From Brevibacillus borstelensis (GTDB lineage: Bacteria; Bacillota; Bacilli; Brevibacillales; Brevibacillaceae), in assembly GCF_003710865.1 (NCBI RefSeq), contig NZ_RHHO01000026.1, positions 1-64,000 of the forward strand: 64,000 bases of DNA, given 5' to 3'. Positions 9,314 to 16,277 of the stretch are shown one piece after another. Each line of letters opens with the position of its first letter. Position 1 is the first letter of the stretch. The notes beneath the pieces are model-generated. The model had not been told where the DNA came from, ran no database searches, and saw nothing but the letters and a program-made list of their open reading frames with translations. Both the position numbers and the translations under genes were made by a program.

Positions 9314-9802
9314 TCATTTTTGCTTCTTCTTCTCTTCCTCAGTTGCGGTCTGCAGTTTTGCCGCCAGGTCGATCAAACATTGTTTCAAAAACCGTACCTG
9401 CTCCTCGGATTTTCCCTCCAAAACGCTGTAAACCAGATCATCAAACGCTTCGTGAAACCTCAGATGGTTCAAATGCGCGATTTCCCCTTCGCAAGTGAGC
9501 GTGAGCAGAAATCGAGACTGGTTGCGAGGGTCTCTTTCTTTTTTGATCAATCCTTTCTTTTCCAGCTTGATCAGAATCTGGGACACAGCACCAAGGGTCA
9601 CACCGAGCTTTTCAGCCAGCGCGGTAATATGTATCCCTTCGTTTTCTTTAATCGCCGATACGGTATGGATTTCCGCATAATAAATTTGTTTGCCATCCTT
9701 TGTTCTTAAAAAATGGGTGGTCTTCTCGAAATCCATATATGCTGTTACTGCATCCAAAAAGTAATAACTGAGTTGAGTTTGGCGCAACTCATTCATGTCC
9801 AT
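9314..9802 (-). CDS. MarR-family transcriptional regulator, possible metal sensor
   Basis: About 162 aa with a winged helix: the recognition region ITALAEKLGVTLGAVSQILIK (residues ~59-79) and the wing KERDPRNQSRFLL. ATG 9802 has GAGGTGG 8 nt upstream. It is the first gene upstream of the importer, and a palindrome sits inside its own promoter, so autorepression is likely. His46 and the cluster His110, His113 and His117 with nearby acidic residues lie roughly where the zinc-dependent MarR protein AdcR binds metal; this is an alignment by eye and only suggestive. Confidence 0.85.
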   Translation of the reverse strand: MDMNELRQTQLSYYFLDAVTAYMDFEKTTHFLRTKDGKQIYYAEIHTVSAIKENEGIHITALAEKLGVTLGAVSQILIKLEKKGLIKKERDPRNQSRFLLTLTCEGEIAHLNHLRFHEAFDDLVYSVLEGKSEEQVRFLKQCLIDLAAKLQTATEEEKKKQK

Positions 9803-9825
9803 GCTGATTACCACCTCAAGAAAAA

Positions 9826-9855
9826 AGTATATAGCAGCTATAGAGCTGTTGTCAA
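9826..9855 (-). promoter_or_regulatory. Promoter and operator of the MarR-type gene
   Basis: Minus-strand TTGACA (9855-9850) with TATACT at 18 nt (9831-9826) or TATATA at 16 nt. The near-perfect palindrome ATATAG-CAG-CTATAG (9829-9843) fills the spacer, so a bound repressor would block polymerase. It is the third copy of the motif in the locus. Confidence 0.75.
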
Positions 9856-9922
9856 CAAAAGGAAATATGCCCATGATGTACCGACCGCAGAGTCTGCAAA
9901 TCGTTGGGACTGATGGTCCACA

Positions 9923-9958
9923 TAAAAAAAATTCTTCAGGTGCCTCGACCCGAAGAAT
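9923..9958 (-). terminator. Terminator of the tRNA unit
   Basis: An 11-bp stem (ATTCTTCGGGT / ACCTGAAGAAT, one G-U pair) with a 6-nt loop is followed by a run of T on the minus strand, just after tRNA-Leu. Confidence 0.9.
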
Positions 9959-9973
9959 ATCGTCGCTCTATGA

Positions 9974-10060
<87 letters not shown>

Positions 10061-10085
10061 TCGAATTATAAACTGACAGAAAAGA

Positions 10086-10170
10086 TGGTGGGGAGAGACG
10101 GATTCGAACCGCCGAACCCATAGGGAGCAGATTTACAGTCTGCCGCGTTTAGCCACTTCGCTATCTCCCC
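10086..10170 (-). tRNA. tRNA-Tyr (anticodon GTA)
   Basis: 85 nt with encoded CCA, acceptor stem GGGGAGA/TCTCCCC, anticodon loop CTGTAAA giving GTA, and a long variable arm typical of bacterial tRNA-Tyr. It lies between tRNA-Thr and tRNA-Leu. Confidence 0.95.
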
Positions 10171-10176
10171 GAAAAA

Positions 10177-10252
10177 TGGTGCCGGCGATAGGACTTGAAC
10201 CCACAACCCCCTGATTACAAGTCAGGTGCTCTACCAATTGAGCTACACCGGC
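10177..10252 (-). tRNA. tRNA-Thr (anticodon TGT)
   Basis: 76 nt with encoded CCA, acceptor stem GCCGGTG/CGCCGGC, anticodon loop CTTGTAA giving TGT, and T-loop GTTCAAGTC. It is the first tRNA of the unit. Confidence 0.95.
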
Positions 10253-10298
10253 ATACATCGATGTTTTTCCTTTTATGAAAAACGAATCGACGCTTTTA

Positions 10299-10328
10299 AC
10301 TCTAACATAATAGAATTAATATTGTCAA
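10299..10328 (-). promoter_or_regulatory. Promoter of the tRNA unit
   Basis: Minus-strand TTGACA (10328-10323) and TAGAGT (10304-10299) at 18 nt, about 45 nt before tRNA-Thr. The -35 is perfect and the -10 matches 4 of 6. Confidence 0.6.
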
Positions 10329-10354
10329 TACATACTCAATTTCTTCAGACCCTC

Positions 10355-10678
10355 TTACTTGTCGTTCCCTACCTGGTCCAATATTTGCTTTGCCCACTCA
10401 TGAAAGAGAGCAAGGGCCTGTTCCACATCAGGAAACGTCTTCTCTTCTTCGCAAATGTATTCGGGAAAATCGGTGATTCTGTTTCGTCTGATCCTAACTG
10501 CATCTGCCTCACATTTTATCTCTAAAAAATGAGGGACGGCATCATCGAGGCCATACTGATTTTCAAGAAACTCGTATGTACGAACCCATTCCAATATCCG
10601 GACTTCATTTGGACGAAGGCGCAGAACCTGCTCCAATGACATGATGGTCTCATTTCCGTAGTAATGCAAGCTTTTCAT
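10355..10678 (-). CDS. Hypothetical protein
   Basis: About 107 aa, acidic and soluble, with no signal peptide or membrane helix. It contains LRPNEVRILEWVRTYEFLENQYG and a C-terminal helix ending in WAKQILDQVGNDK. I do not recognise the family. The start is uncertain: ATG 10678 has GGAAGGA almost touching it, and ATG 10642 is a plausible shorter start. It lies alone between the tRNA unit and the thioredoxin-like gene. Confidence 0.6.
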   Translation of the reverse strand: MKSLHYYGNETIMSLEQVLRLRPNEVRILEWVRTYEFLENQYGLDDAVPHFLEIKCEADAVRIRRNRITDFPEYICEEEKTFPDVEQALALFHEWAKQILDQVGNDK

Positions 10679-10847
10679 TCCTTCCAAAAGAAGCGGACAG
10701 GAGCGAACCGTTGAGCCGCGCTCCCATCCCTGCTTCTATTTACAACTGATTTTCTGTCAACATGAGCACTCTCCCGAATCCGGGGTAGCGAACTGCTTCC
10801 CTGGATCTCGGCTGGTCTCGGGTGGTGCTCCAGCTCCTTGTCTGCAA

Positions 10848-11414
10848 TTAAATAGCCGATAGTACGTCCCGCAGTTCTTTTACGATCACCTGCTGGTAAC
10901 CGGTGCCCTCTCCGTACTGGGCGAGCATCTCGGCACGAGCGACTTTAATCTTTTCCTCGTAGTCGGGTGCATTCCGGTCCGGATTCTGTTGTTTAAAAGC
11001 AGTCATCACTGCTTGCACATGCTGCGGGCGCGGGCCCCATTTGGCGAGAACATGTCCGCCAGTATCTGCAAAGATGACGACAGGAATCGCGCGGCCTCCC
11101 ATGGTGAGGAATTCATCCATGAGGTCGAGGTGGTCTTCCATCACCATGATTTCTGTAGGGATTTCTGTTTCTTCCAAAGCCCGGAGCACAACCGGCACAT
11201 TGCGAACCACATCGCCGCACCAATCGGCTGCGATGATCAGGCAACGCAGATCGTCACGATGGCGGAGCGATGCGAAAAACTCGCGGTCTTCCTCGCTGGC
11301 CCAAGCAAACTTCTCGAACCAATCGTTGAACGCTTCCTGATTTTTTGTCATTCCCTGGATGAAATCCTGCGGTTTTACACCAGTTCCGTATTTATGCGCT
11401 ACATTTACTGCCAT
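10848..11414 (-). CDS. Thioredoxin-like fold protein
   Basis: 188 aa. A thioredoxin-type core has ADWCGDVV at residues 63-70, so the usual CXXC is WCGD with a single Cys66, and a cis-Pro segment GGRAIPVVIF. This pattern fits the Bacillales thioredoxin-9 type family, whose role is not established. With one cysteine it could not do simple dithiol exchange; a monothiol or non-redox role is possible. GGAGGGG is 5 nt before the ATG. Monocistronic as far as can be seen. Confidence 0.8.
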   Translation of the reverse strand: MAVNVAHKYGTGVKPQDFIQGMTKNQEAFNDWFEKFAWASEEDREFFASLRHRDDLRCLIIAADWCGDVVRNVPVVLRALEETEIPTEIMVMEDHLDLMDEFLTMGGRAIPVVIFADTGGHVLAKWGPRPQHVQAVMTAFKQQNPDRNAPDYEEKIKVARAEMLAQYGEGTGYQQVIVKELRDVLSAI

Positions 11415-11671
11415 ATGATCCCCTCCAAATTTTTGTTCTTATGTAGGTATGATTCACCAGGACCTATGAAAATCCTTTGCCTGCTTGCACATCGGGAGGA
11501 TTGCTGCAGATACCGCAATGGCGAGTATGTTTGTCGGTACAACAGCATCTCGATCGACGGGCGGTTGCAGGCAAAGGAAAATGCTGCGTTGGATCTGCAT
11601 GAGAACGTCGTACGAAGAGAAGCTTCTTTGATAAAGCCTCTTTGCTCGTGGAAGATCAAAGGGAAAGCTCC

Positions 11672-11830
11672 TTACTCCCCGGCCTCTTTTTTCTCCGCTT
11701 CTTCTTTTGCCAGCTCCATCATTTTTTGCAGCAAGATATGTTGCGGCATGTGCATCAGGCGCTCCAAAGGAACCTGCAATGCTTCCGCCAGCTTCCCAGC
11801 CGTTTCCGGCGAAATCGCGAGTGGTCTCAT
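11672..11830 (-). CDS. yycC: YycC-family small protein
   Basis: 52 aa. It begins MRPLAISPETAGKLAEAL and has a central LERLMHMPQHILLQKMMEL, a pattern I recognise from the YycC family conserved across Bacillales; the function is unknown. The Shine-Dalgarno is weak (AAGTGG). The frame is supported by this resemblance rather than by length. Confidence 0.8.
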   Translation of the reverse strand: MRPLAISPETAGKLAEALQVPLERLMHMPQHILLQKMMELAKEEAEKKEAGE

Positions 11831-11960
11831 GGACAACCACTTCCCTTCATCGTTATGTACACCTAGTATAATACAGCACTTCTTGCCTTGCCAGATACGC
11901 GGTATGAGCCGCGCGCAAGGTCGGTGATGCGATGTCTTCCATGATCCATACTACATTTCA

Positions 11961-12716
11961 TTAAAGAGCATCTCGAAAGTGGTTCCGGTCCAAAATGGGA
12001 ACCTCCTGATACATATCCAGACGGGCACAGTGGCGAACGTCTTCGGCAAAGCCCTTTTCACGCAGCTCTCGCCCGCTGCCACAATCCCAGATTAAATCTG
12101 CGATGCGGTCCCTGCCCTCGCGAAATGCTCCCTCACAGACCAGGGCCTCCGGAGATTTACTCCCCGCCAAACCGGATATGATCGCACCAGCTCCTAAATA
12201 ATCCTCGATCCCTGGCCGAAGATCATTTTCGCCGTCTCGTCCGCCTTGCCAATACTCTCCGCATGGAACGACAGTGATGGACGCTCCCGTCTTTCTTTGA
12301 AGGCTATTCGCATACTTAGCAGCAGCAGTCGCATTCAACAGACTGCCGACCAATAGAGCAGAGGCACCGGCAGCAAGCCGGGAACAAGCAGCTCCATTGA
12401 GTGAGCAGAGGACATATTTTTTCTCTGCATCCCTGGGCCCAAACGATACCGGGGACAAAGAGGGTCTTCCAGCTCTCGCCGCTTCTGCTCTTCCCAGCAG
12501 CAATTCTGCCCCGATCTCGTCTGCATAGGCGGCAGCCTGTTCATTAATCGGCGGGGGGTATGGATAAACAATCGCATGATGATGGATGGCAGTAACGATT
12601 GTCGAAGAAAAGCTGAGAACATCGACGACAATCGCAATATCCCCCCGTTCGGCAGCTTCTCGTGCCCCGCGTTTTCCCCATTCCACTTTTACCAGAAATG
12701 GCTCTTGATCAAACAT
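11961..12716 (-). CDS. comB: 2-phosphosulfolactate phosphatase
   Basis: About 251 aa. ComB-family motifs are visible: VVDVLSFSSTIVTA near the N-terminus, LCSLNGAACSR and LVGSLLNATAAAKY in the middle, ending in DVRHCARLD. The enzyme dephosphorylates 2-phosphosulfolactate to sulfolactate; in sporeformers sulfolactate can be a spore solute. ATG 12716 is preceded by AAGGGTG at 6 nt; in-frame codons further upstream lie in an AT-rich region and are not used. It is transcribed alone. Confidence 0.88.
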   Translation of the reverse strand: MFDQEPFLVKVEWGKRGAREAAERGDIAIVVDVLSFSSTIVTAIHHHAIVYPYPPPINEQAAAYADEIGAELLLGRAEAARAGRPSLSPVSFGPRDAEKKYVLCSLNGAACSRLAAGASALLVGSLLNATAAAKYANSLQRKTGASITVVPCGEYWQGGRDGENDLRPGIEDYLGAGAIISGLAGSKSPEALVCEGAFREGRDRIADLIWDCGSGRELREKGFAEDVRHCARLDMYQEVPILDRNHFRDAL

Positions 12717-13027
12717 GATTTGCACCCTTTTTGGATTCGACTTACTGTCATTATCTGATAGTGCCAAAAAAAGAAATAGACTTTTTATCCAATATTTATT
12801 AGAATTTATAATAGATTCCAAAACGCAACTTCCATATATTACCATCATTTAAGAGATGTCCAAATCGGGTATCCCTTTTTTATTATTATGGAATATTCTT
12901 CTCTGTTCTCTACTCTGCTTCCCTGTTTCCTCGTTTTCCACTTAGAATTGCACTTGGCGTGTCAACCTCCTTCAGTCCATACAGTTATGAAAATCTTGAT
13001 AAGCAAACGAATAAACATATCCAAACC
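12717..13027. other. Non-coding gap upstream of comB
   Basis: About 310 AT-rich bases. It must hold the comB promoter, but no convincing -35/-10 pair stands out. A minus-strand AAGGAGG near 12968-12975 is followed by no usable start codon and an immediate stop, so it seems fortuitous. Confidence 0.5.
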
Positions 13028-13080
13028 AAAAAATAAAGGGATAATCCCGGCCCTGACAGCTTTAAGCAGGCGATTACCCC
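13028..13080 (-). terminator. Terminator after the small Cys protein gene
   Basis: The outer 9-bp stem GGGGTAATC/GATTATCCC (one G-U) encloses a second GCCTG/CAGGGC stem, followed by TTTATTTTTT on the minus strand. Confidence 0.85.
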
Positions 13081-13122
13081 GACCTCACACTTCTGTTTCC
13101 CTTCTCTGGAACTGATCTCGTA

Positions 13123-13323
13123 TCAGGCACGGGGCCTGGTCAAAATACACGGCACTCCAAAACCAACGGCTCCCGGCTGCGCCATCTTCTCTACATACTC
13201 CATACCGCGTGTACATGGCTCCTTGCAGACCATGCAGGTCCCGGAAGTCACAATCTTTAAATTCACTTGATTGGGATGCTGTTTGGAATCCTTCTTTCCT
13301 CTCCCCTTCTTTGGCTTGGACAC
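13123..13323 (-). CDS. Small cysteine-containing conserved-type protein
   Basis: 66 aa from GTG 13323, with GGAGGG 6 nt upstream. The N-terminus is very basic (KPKKGRGKKDSK), followed by IVTSGTCMVCKEPCTRG and ending in FGVPCILTRPRA. The four cysteines (CxxCxxxC plus a later Cys) could hold zinc or a cluster. I believe similar proteins occur in other Bacillales, but I cannot name a function. It has its own terminator. Confidence 0.75.
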   Translation of the reverse strand: MSKPKKGRGKKDSKQHPNQVNLKIVTSGTCMVCKEPCTRGMEYVEKMAQPGAVGFGVPCILTRPRA

Positions 13324-13506
13324 CTCTATCCCTCCTCTGCCTCATGTCCGTTTATCATATGAGGCAAAGGAATCCGTTCTCCTTAGGCAATGGTACAAAA
13401 AAAGACCGCTAGTAGCAAAAATGGGCCGGGCTTTGAAGCCCAGTCTCCTCCCTTGCTAGAGCCGCAACCAGGGACGCTTGATTAGGCTTTTGGCTTTTCA
13501 GCATGT

Positions 13507-13512
13507 TATAAT
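13507..13512 (+). promoter_or_regulatory. -10 element before the CapA-like gene
   Basis: A perfect TATAAT 62 nt before the start codon. No good -35 is visible at 16-18 nt, so factor-dependent or weak expression is possible. Confidence 0.45.
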
Positions 13513-13574
13513 TATCTTTATGTTTTGAAGAAAGCCGCCCCTTGCGGCAGAAGGCTTTGATATGAGGGAGAGCG

Positions 13575-14735
13575 ATGCATCAAACAAGGATAGACCGCTT
13601 AAAAGCGAAGCGCAGAAGAAAAAGAAAATTGTTGACGATTGTATTGCGAACGATTCTATTTACGTTTGTCCTGCTGGGAGCCTGTCTGGTTTTTTATTTG
13701 CTGCACAACTTCTGGAACCATTCCCAAGAAAAGCAGCCGGACCAGCCTGCTGAGCAGGCAGGTGAAAACAAACAAGCCGCTACCGTAAACCTGACTTTTG
13801 TCGGCGACGTGATCTTGACTGGTCATGTGGAAACCAGGTTGAAAGAAAACGGATATGATTTTCCGTATGTCCACGTACATCCATACTTTCAACAGGATGA
13901 TTTTACGGTTGCCAATCTGGAGACGCCTGTTACAAAAAACGGTACACCGGCCTCCAACAAAGAGTTCGTCTACAAGTCTCCACCGGAGGCAATTCCAGCT
14001 ATGAAGGAAGCAGGTATCGATCTGGTGAATCTGGCTAACAATCACTCGATGGATCAGGGGGAAAGCGGTCTTTTGGATACTTTTCAGGTGCTGGAAGACA
14101 ACGGTCTGGAGTATGTAGGGGCTGGCCCGGATGCAAAGCGTGCCTATGCGCCGGCATACGTCGAGCGCAATGGCATTCGGATGGCGTTTTTCGGCTTCAG
14201 TCGCGTCGTACCGAATGTAAGCTGGTACGCAGGCAAAAACAAGCCGGGTATCGCGGTCTCGTATGATCCGGCAAAGGCCGTGGAAGCCATTCAACTGGCC
14301 AGAGGACAAGCAGATCTGGTCATTGTCATCGCCCATTGGGGAAAAGAGCGGGAAGACTATCCCGTAGATCATCAGATGGAGCTGTCCCGGGCATATATAG
14401 ATGCGGGTGCAGACCTGGTGATCGGCGGCCATCCGCATGTGCTGCAGGGCTTTGAACAGTACAACGAGAAATGGATCGCCTACAGTCTTGGGAATTTTAT
14501 CTTTACCCGTTCCAACGACCCTAAAACATGGGAGACGATGGTTCTCCAGGCCTCCTGTACAAAAACGGGCGATTGCCAGCTGAAAATGCTTCCCCACCAT
14601 GCCGAGCTGGGACAAGCTGTTCCGATGAATGAGGAAAACAGCCAGGCGCTTCGTCAGCGGATGGAATCGCTATCCAAAGATGTGCAAATCTTGCCTGACG
14701 GGAGCGTTCAAAGAAAAGCTGATCCGGAGAACTAA
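13575..14735 (+). CDS. CapA-family (poly-gamma-glutamate synthesis type) protein
   Basis: 386 aa, membrane-anchored by a helix at residues ~20-46 after a basic start, then a Gln/Glu-rich linker and a CapA metallophosphatase-like domain. Motifs in order: FVGDVILTGHV, NLETPVT, LVNLANNHSMDQG, IAHWGKE and GGHPHVLQGFE. No capB/capC genes lie nearby, so a role in capsule export is not supported by context; the family also occurs alone. GGGAG is 4-5 nt before the ATG. It converges on the thioredoxin gene through a shared terminator. Confidence 0.85.
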   Translation: MHQTRIDRLKAKRRRKRKLLTIVLRTILFTFVLLGACLVFYLLHNFWNHSQEKQPDQPAEQAGENKQAATVNLTFVGDVILTGHVETRLKENGYDFPYVHVHPYFQQDDFTVANLETPVTKNGTPASNKEFVYKSPPEAIPAMKEAGIDLVNLANNHSMDQGESGLLDTFQVLEDNGLEYVGAGPDAKRAYAPAYVERNGIRMAFFGFSRVVPNVSWYAGKNKPGIAVSYDPAKAVEAIQLARGQADLVIVIAHWGKEREDYPVDHQMELSRAYIDAGADLVIGGHPHVLQGFEQYNEKWIAYSLGNFIFTRSNDPKTWETMVLQASCTKTGDCQLKMLPHHAELGQAVPMNEENSQALRQRMESLSKDVQILPDGSVQRKADPEN

Positions 14736-14740
14736 AATAA

Positions 14741-14783
14741 AACAGGGCCGCTGCCTCCCCTACCGCAGCGGTCCTGTTTTTCC
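14741..14783. terminator. Bidirectional terminator
   Basis: The 13-bp arms ACAGGGCCGCTGC / GCAGCGGTCCTGT (one G-U) have T-runs on both strands. It serves the CapA-like gene; the stop codon of the convergent thioredoxin gene lies in its loop. Confidence 0.9.
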
Positions 14784-15302
14784 TTCCAGCAATCTTTTCA
14801 ATTCCGTTTCCAGATAGTGCCCCTCTACCATTCCGATGATTTTCTTTCGGATGATCCCTTGCTTATCCACCAGATAAGTGGTAGGAAATGCTTGAATCCA
14901 GTAGCGGTTGGCTACATCACCGGTAACGTCCATCGGAATCGGGAAAGTGAGCTTATACTGCTTTACAAATGCTTGCGCTCCCTCCAGACTGTCGTTGGAA
15001 GTTACGTTTACACCGTAAAAGTCCACCTGCTGCCCGTATTTCTCCGCAACTTTTTGCAAGTCCGGCGCTTCCAGTTTGCACGGGCCGCACCAGGACGCCC
15101 AAAAATTGATGACAAGCGGTTTCTCCCGCTTCCCTGCGACCTCGTACGTCTGATCGTCAAGCCCTCGCAGCGAAAAATGCGGCGCTTCGAATCCTGCTTC
15201 CGGCCTTTGTTCCACCGTCACTGCACCCGTCTGTTGAGAAGGCTGCCAGATTGCTGCGCCTACAAGCACAGCGATAACCATTGCCAGTATGAGTCTTTTC
15301 AT
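14760..15302 (-). CDS. Membrane-anchored thiol-disulfide oxidoreductase (TlpA/ResA-like)
   Basis: 180 aa. An N-terminal membrane anchor (residues ~4-20) leads to a thioredoxin fold outside the membrane with active site WCGPC (Cys72 and Cys75) and cis-Pro in QAFPTTYLVD. It reduces cysteine pairs of extracytoplasmic proteins, such as apocytochrome c or spore proteins. It lies 14 nt after ccdA, which would supply its electrons. Confidence 0.9.
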   Translation of the reverse strand: MKRLILAMVIAVLVGAAIWQPSQQTGAVTVEQRPEAGFEAPHFSLRGLDDQTYEVAGKREKPLVINFWASWCGPCKLEAPDLQKVAEKYGQQVDFYGVNVTSNDSLEGAQAFVKQYKLTFPIPMDVTGDVANRYWIQAFPTTYLVDKQGIIRKKIIGMVEGHYLETELKRLLEGKTGPLR

Positions 15303-15316
15303 GTGGTCACCCCGGG

Positions 15317-16027
15317 TTAGAATCCGGTGAAGCCTCCGTACATCTTAATCAGGACTTTCGTGATGTCTGTCATCTTGTCCGTATACAGCAACACGCCAAA
15401 CAAGATCATCAGAGCACCGCCCACTTTCATCAGCCGGTCAGAGTACTTCATGATTCCCTTGACCTTGCTGATGAAAAACGTCATGACAAAGAATGGAATC
15501 GCAAAGCCCGCAGTATAGGCCAGGGTATAAGACAGGGCGCTCCCCGGATCATTCATGCCGAGAACGATAATACCGGAGAGAATCGGTCCCACACACGGCG
15601 TCCAGCCAGCAGCGTACGTAATTCCAACCAGGACGGAGCCGGTATACCCGATCGGCCGGGATTTCAGGTCCACTTTCCACGTCTTCATCATCCAGTCCAT
15701 CTTAAAGACTTGAAGCATCACCAAACCGATGATCACAAGTAATATGCCCCCTAATTGGCGAATCAAATCCTTTTGGGAGGCAAAAAGGCTGCCCAACCAG
15801 GAAGTAGACAGTCCCAAGGCGACGAAAACAATCGAAAATCCAAAGATAAAGAACAGGGTGTGCAATAGCGCCTGCCGTTGGAAAACAGCTCTTCCCTTTT
15901 TCACCTCATCCATCGTAACGCCGGTAATATAGGAAATGAACGAAGGATACAAGGGCAGACAGCAAGGGGAAACAAAAGAAAGAAAGCCCGCACCAAATGC
16001 TAAAAAGACGGAAAGATCTCCACTCAT
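15317..16027 (-). CDS. ccdA: Cytochrome c biogenesis / thiol electron transporter CcdA
   Basis: 236 aa with six predicted membrane helices. The two redox cysteines are in FVSPCCLPLYPS (helix 1) and AAGWTPCVGPIL (helix 4), the CcdA pattern. It passes electrons from cytosolic thioredoxin to an outer-face thioredoxin, here probably the TlpA-like protein encoded next. GGAGGT is 4 nt before the ATG. Confidence 0.92.
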   Translation of the reverse strand: MSGDLSVFLAFGAGFLSFVSPCCLPLYPSFISYITGVTMDEVKKGRAVFQRQALLHTLFFIFGFSIVFVALGLSTSWLGSLFASQKDLIRQLGGILLVIIGLVMLQVFKMDWMMKTWKVDLKSRPIGYTGSVLVGITYAAGWTPCVGPILSGIIVLGMNDPGSALSYTLAYTAGFAIPFFVMTFFISKVKGIMKYSDRLMKVGGALMILFGVLLYTDKMTDITKVLIKMYGGFTGF

Positions 16028-16123
16028 AGATACCTCCGTGGGGTAATGGTAATTCTATTGTACCGAAACTTGGCATCGCTCAAAAGCAAAACGGGCACTT
16101 TGTCTTAAAACGTTACCATTTCT

Positions 16124-16147
16124 TTTACATAATAAATGTTACGTAAA
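16124..16147. repeat. Inverted repeat upstream of ccdA
   Basis: TTTACATAA and TTACGTAAA, arms of 9 bp with one mismatch, separated by 6 nt, about 100 nt before ccdA. A possible operator; no regulator can be assigned. Confidence 0.4.
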
Positions 16148-16236
16148 CAATAACTGTTTGAATCATGCTCGTTTTCTATATAATACTGACAAGCGTAAAT
16201 CCTTATGAGTGCTGTCCCTTTCAAATGCAAGGAAAA

Positions 16237-16276
16237 AAAGACAAATGCCTCATTTGTACATGAATCATTTGTCTTT
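16237..16276 (-). terminator. Terminator of the histidine kinase gene
   Basis: A perfect 11-bp stem (AAAGACAAATG / CATTTGTCTTT) just after the stop codon, followed by a T-run on the minus strand. Confidence 0.9.
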
Positions 16277-16277
16277 A

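Noticed and set aside
189..9802. Complete staphylopine (Cnt) system
   Set aside because: The transporter genes fit, but no CntK, CntL or CntM biosynthetic gene is in the window.
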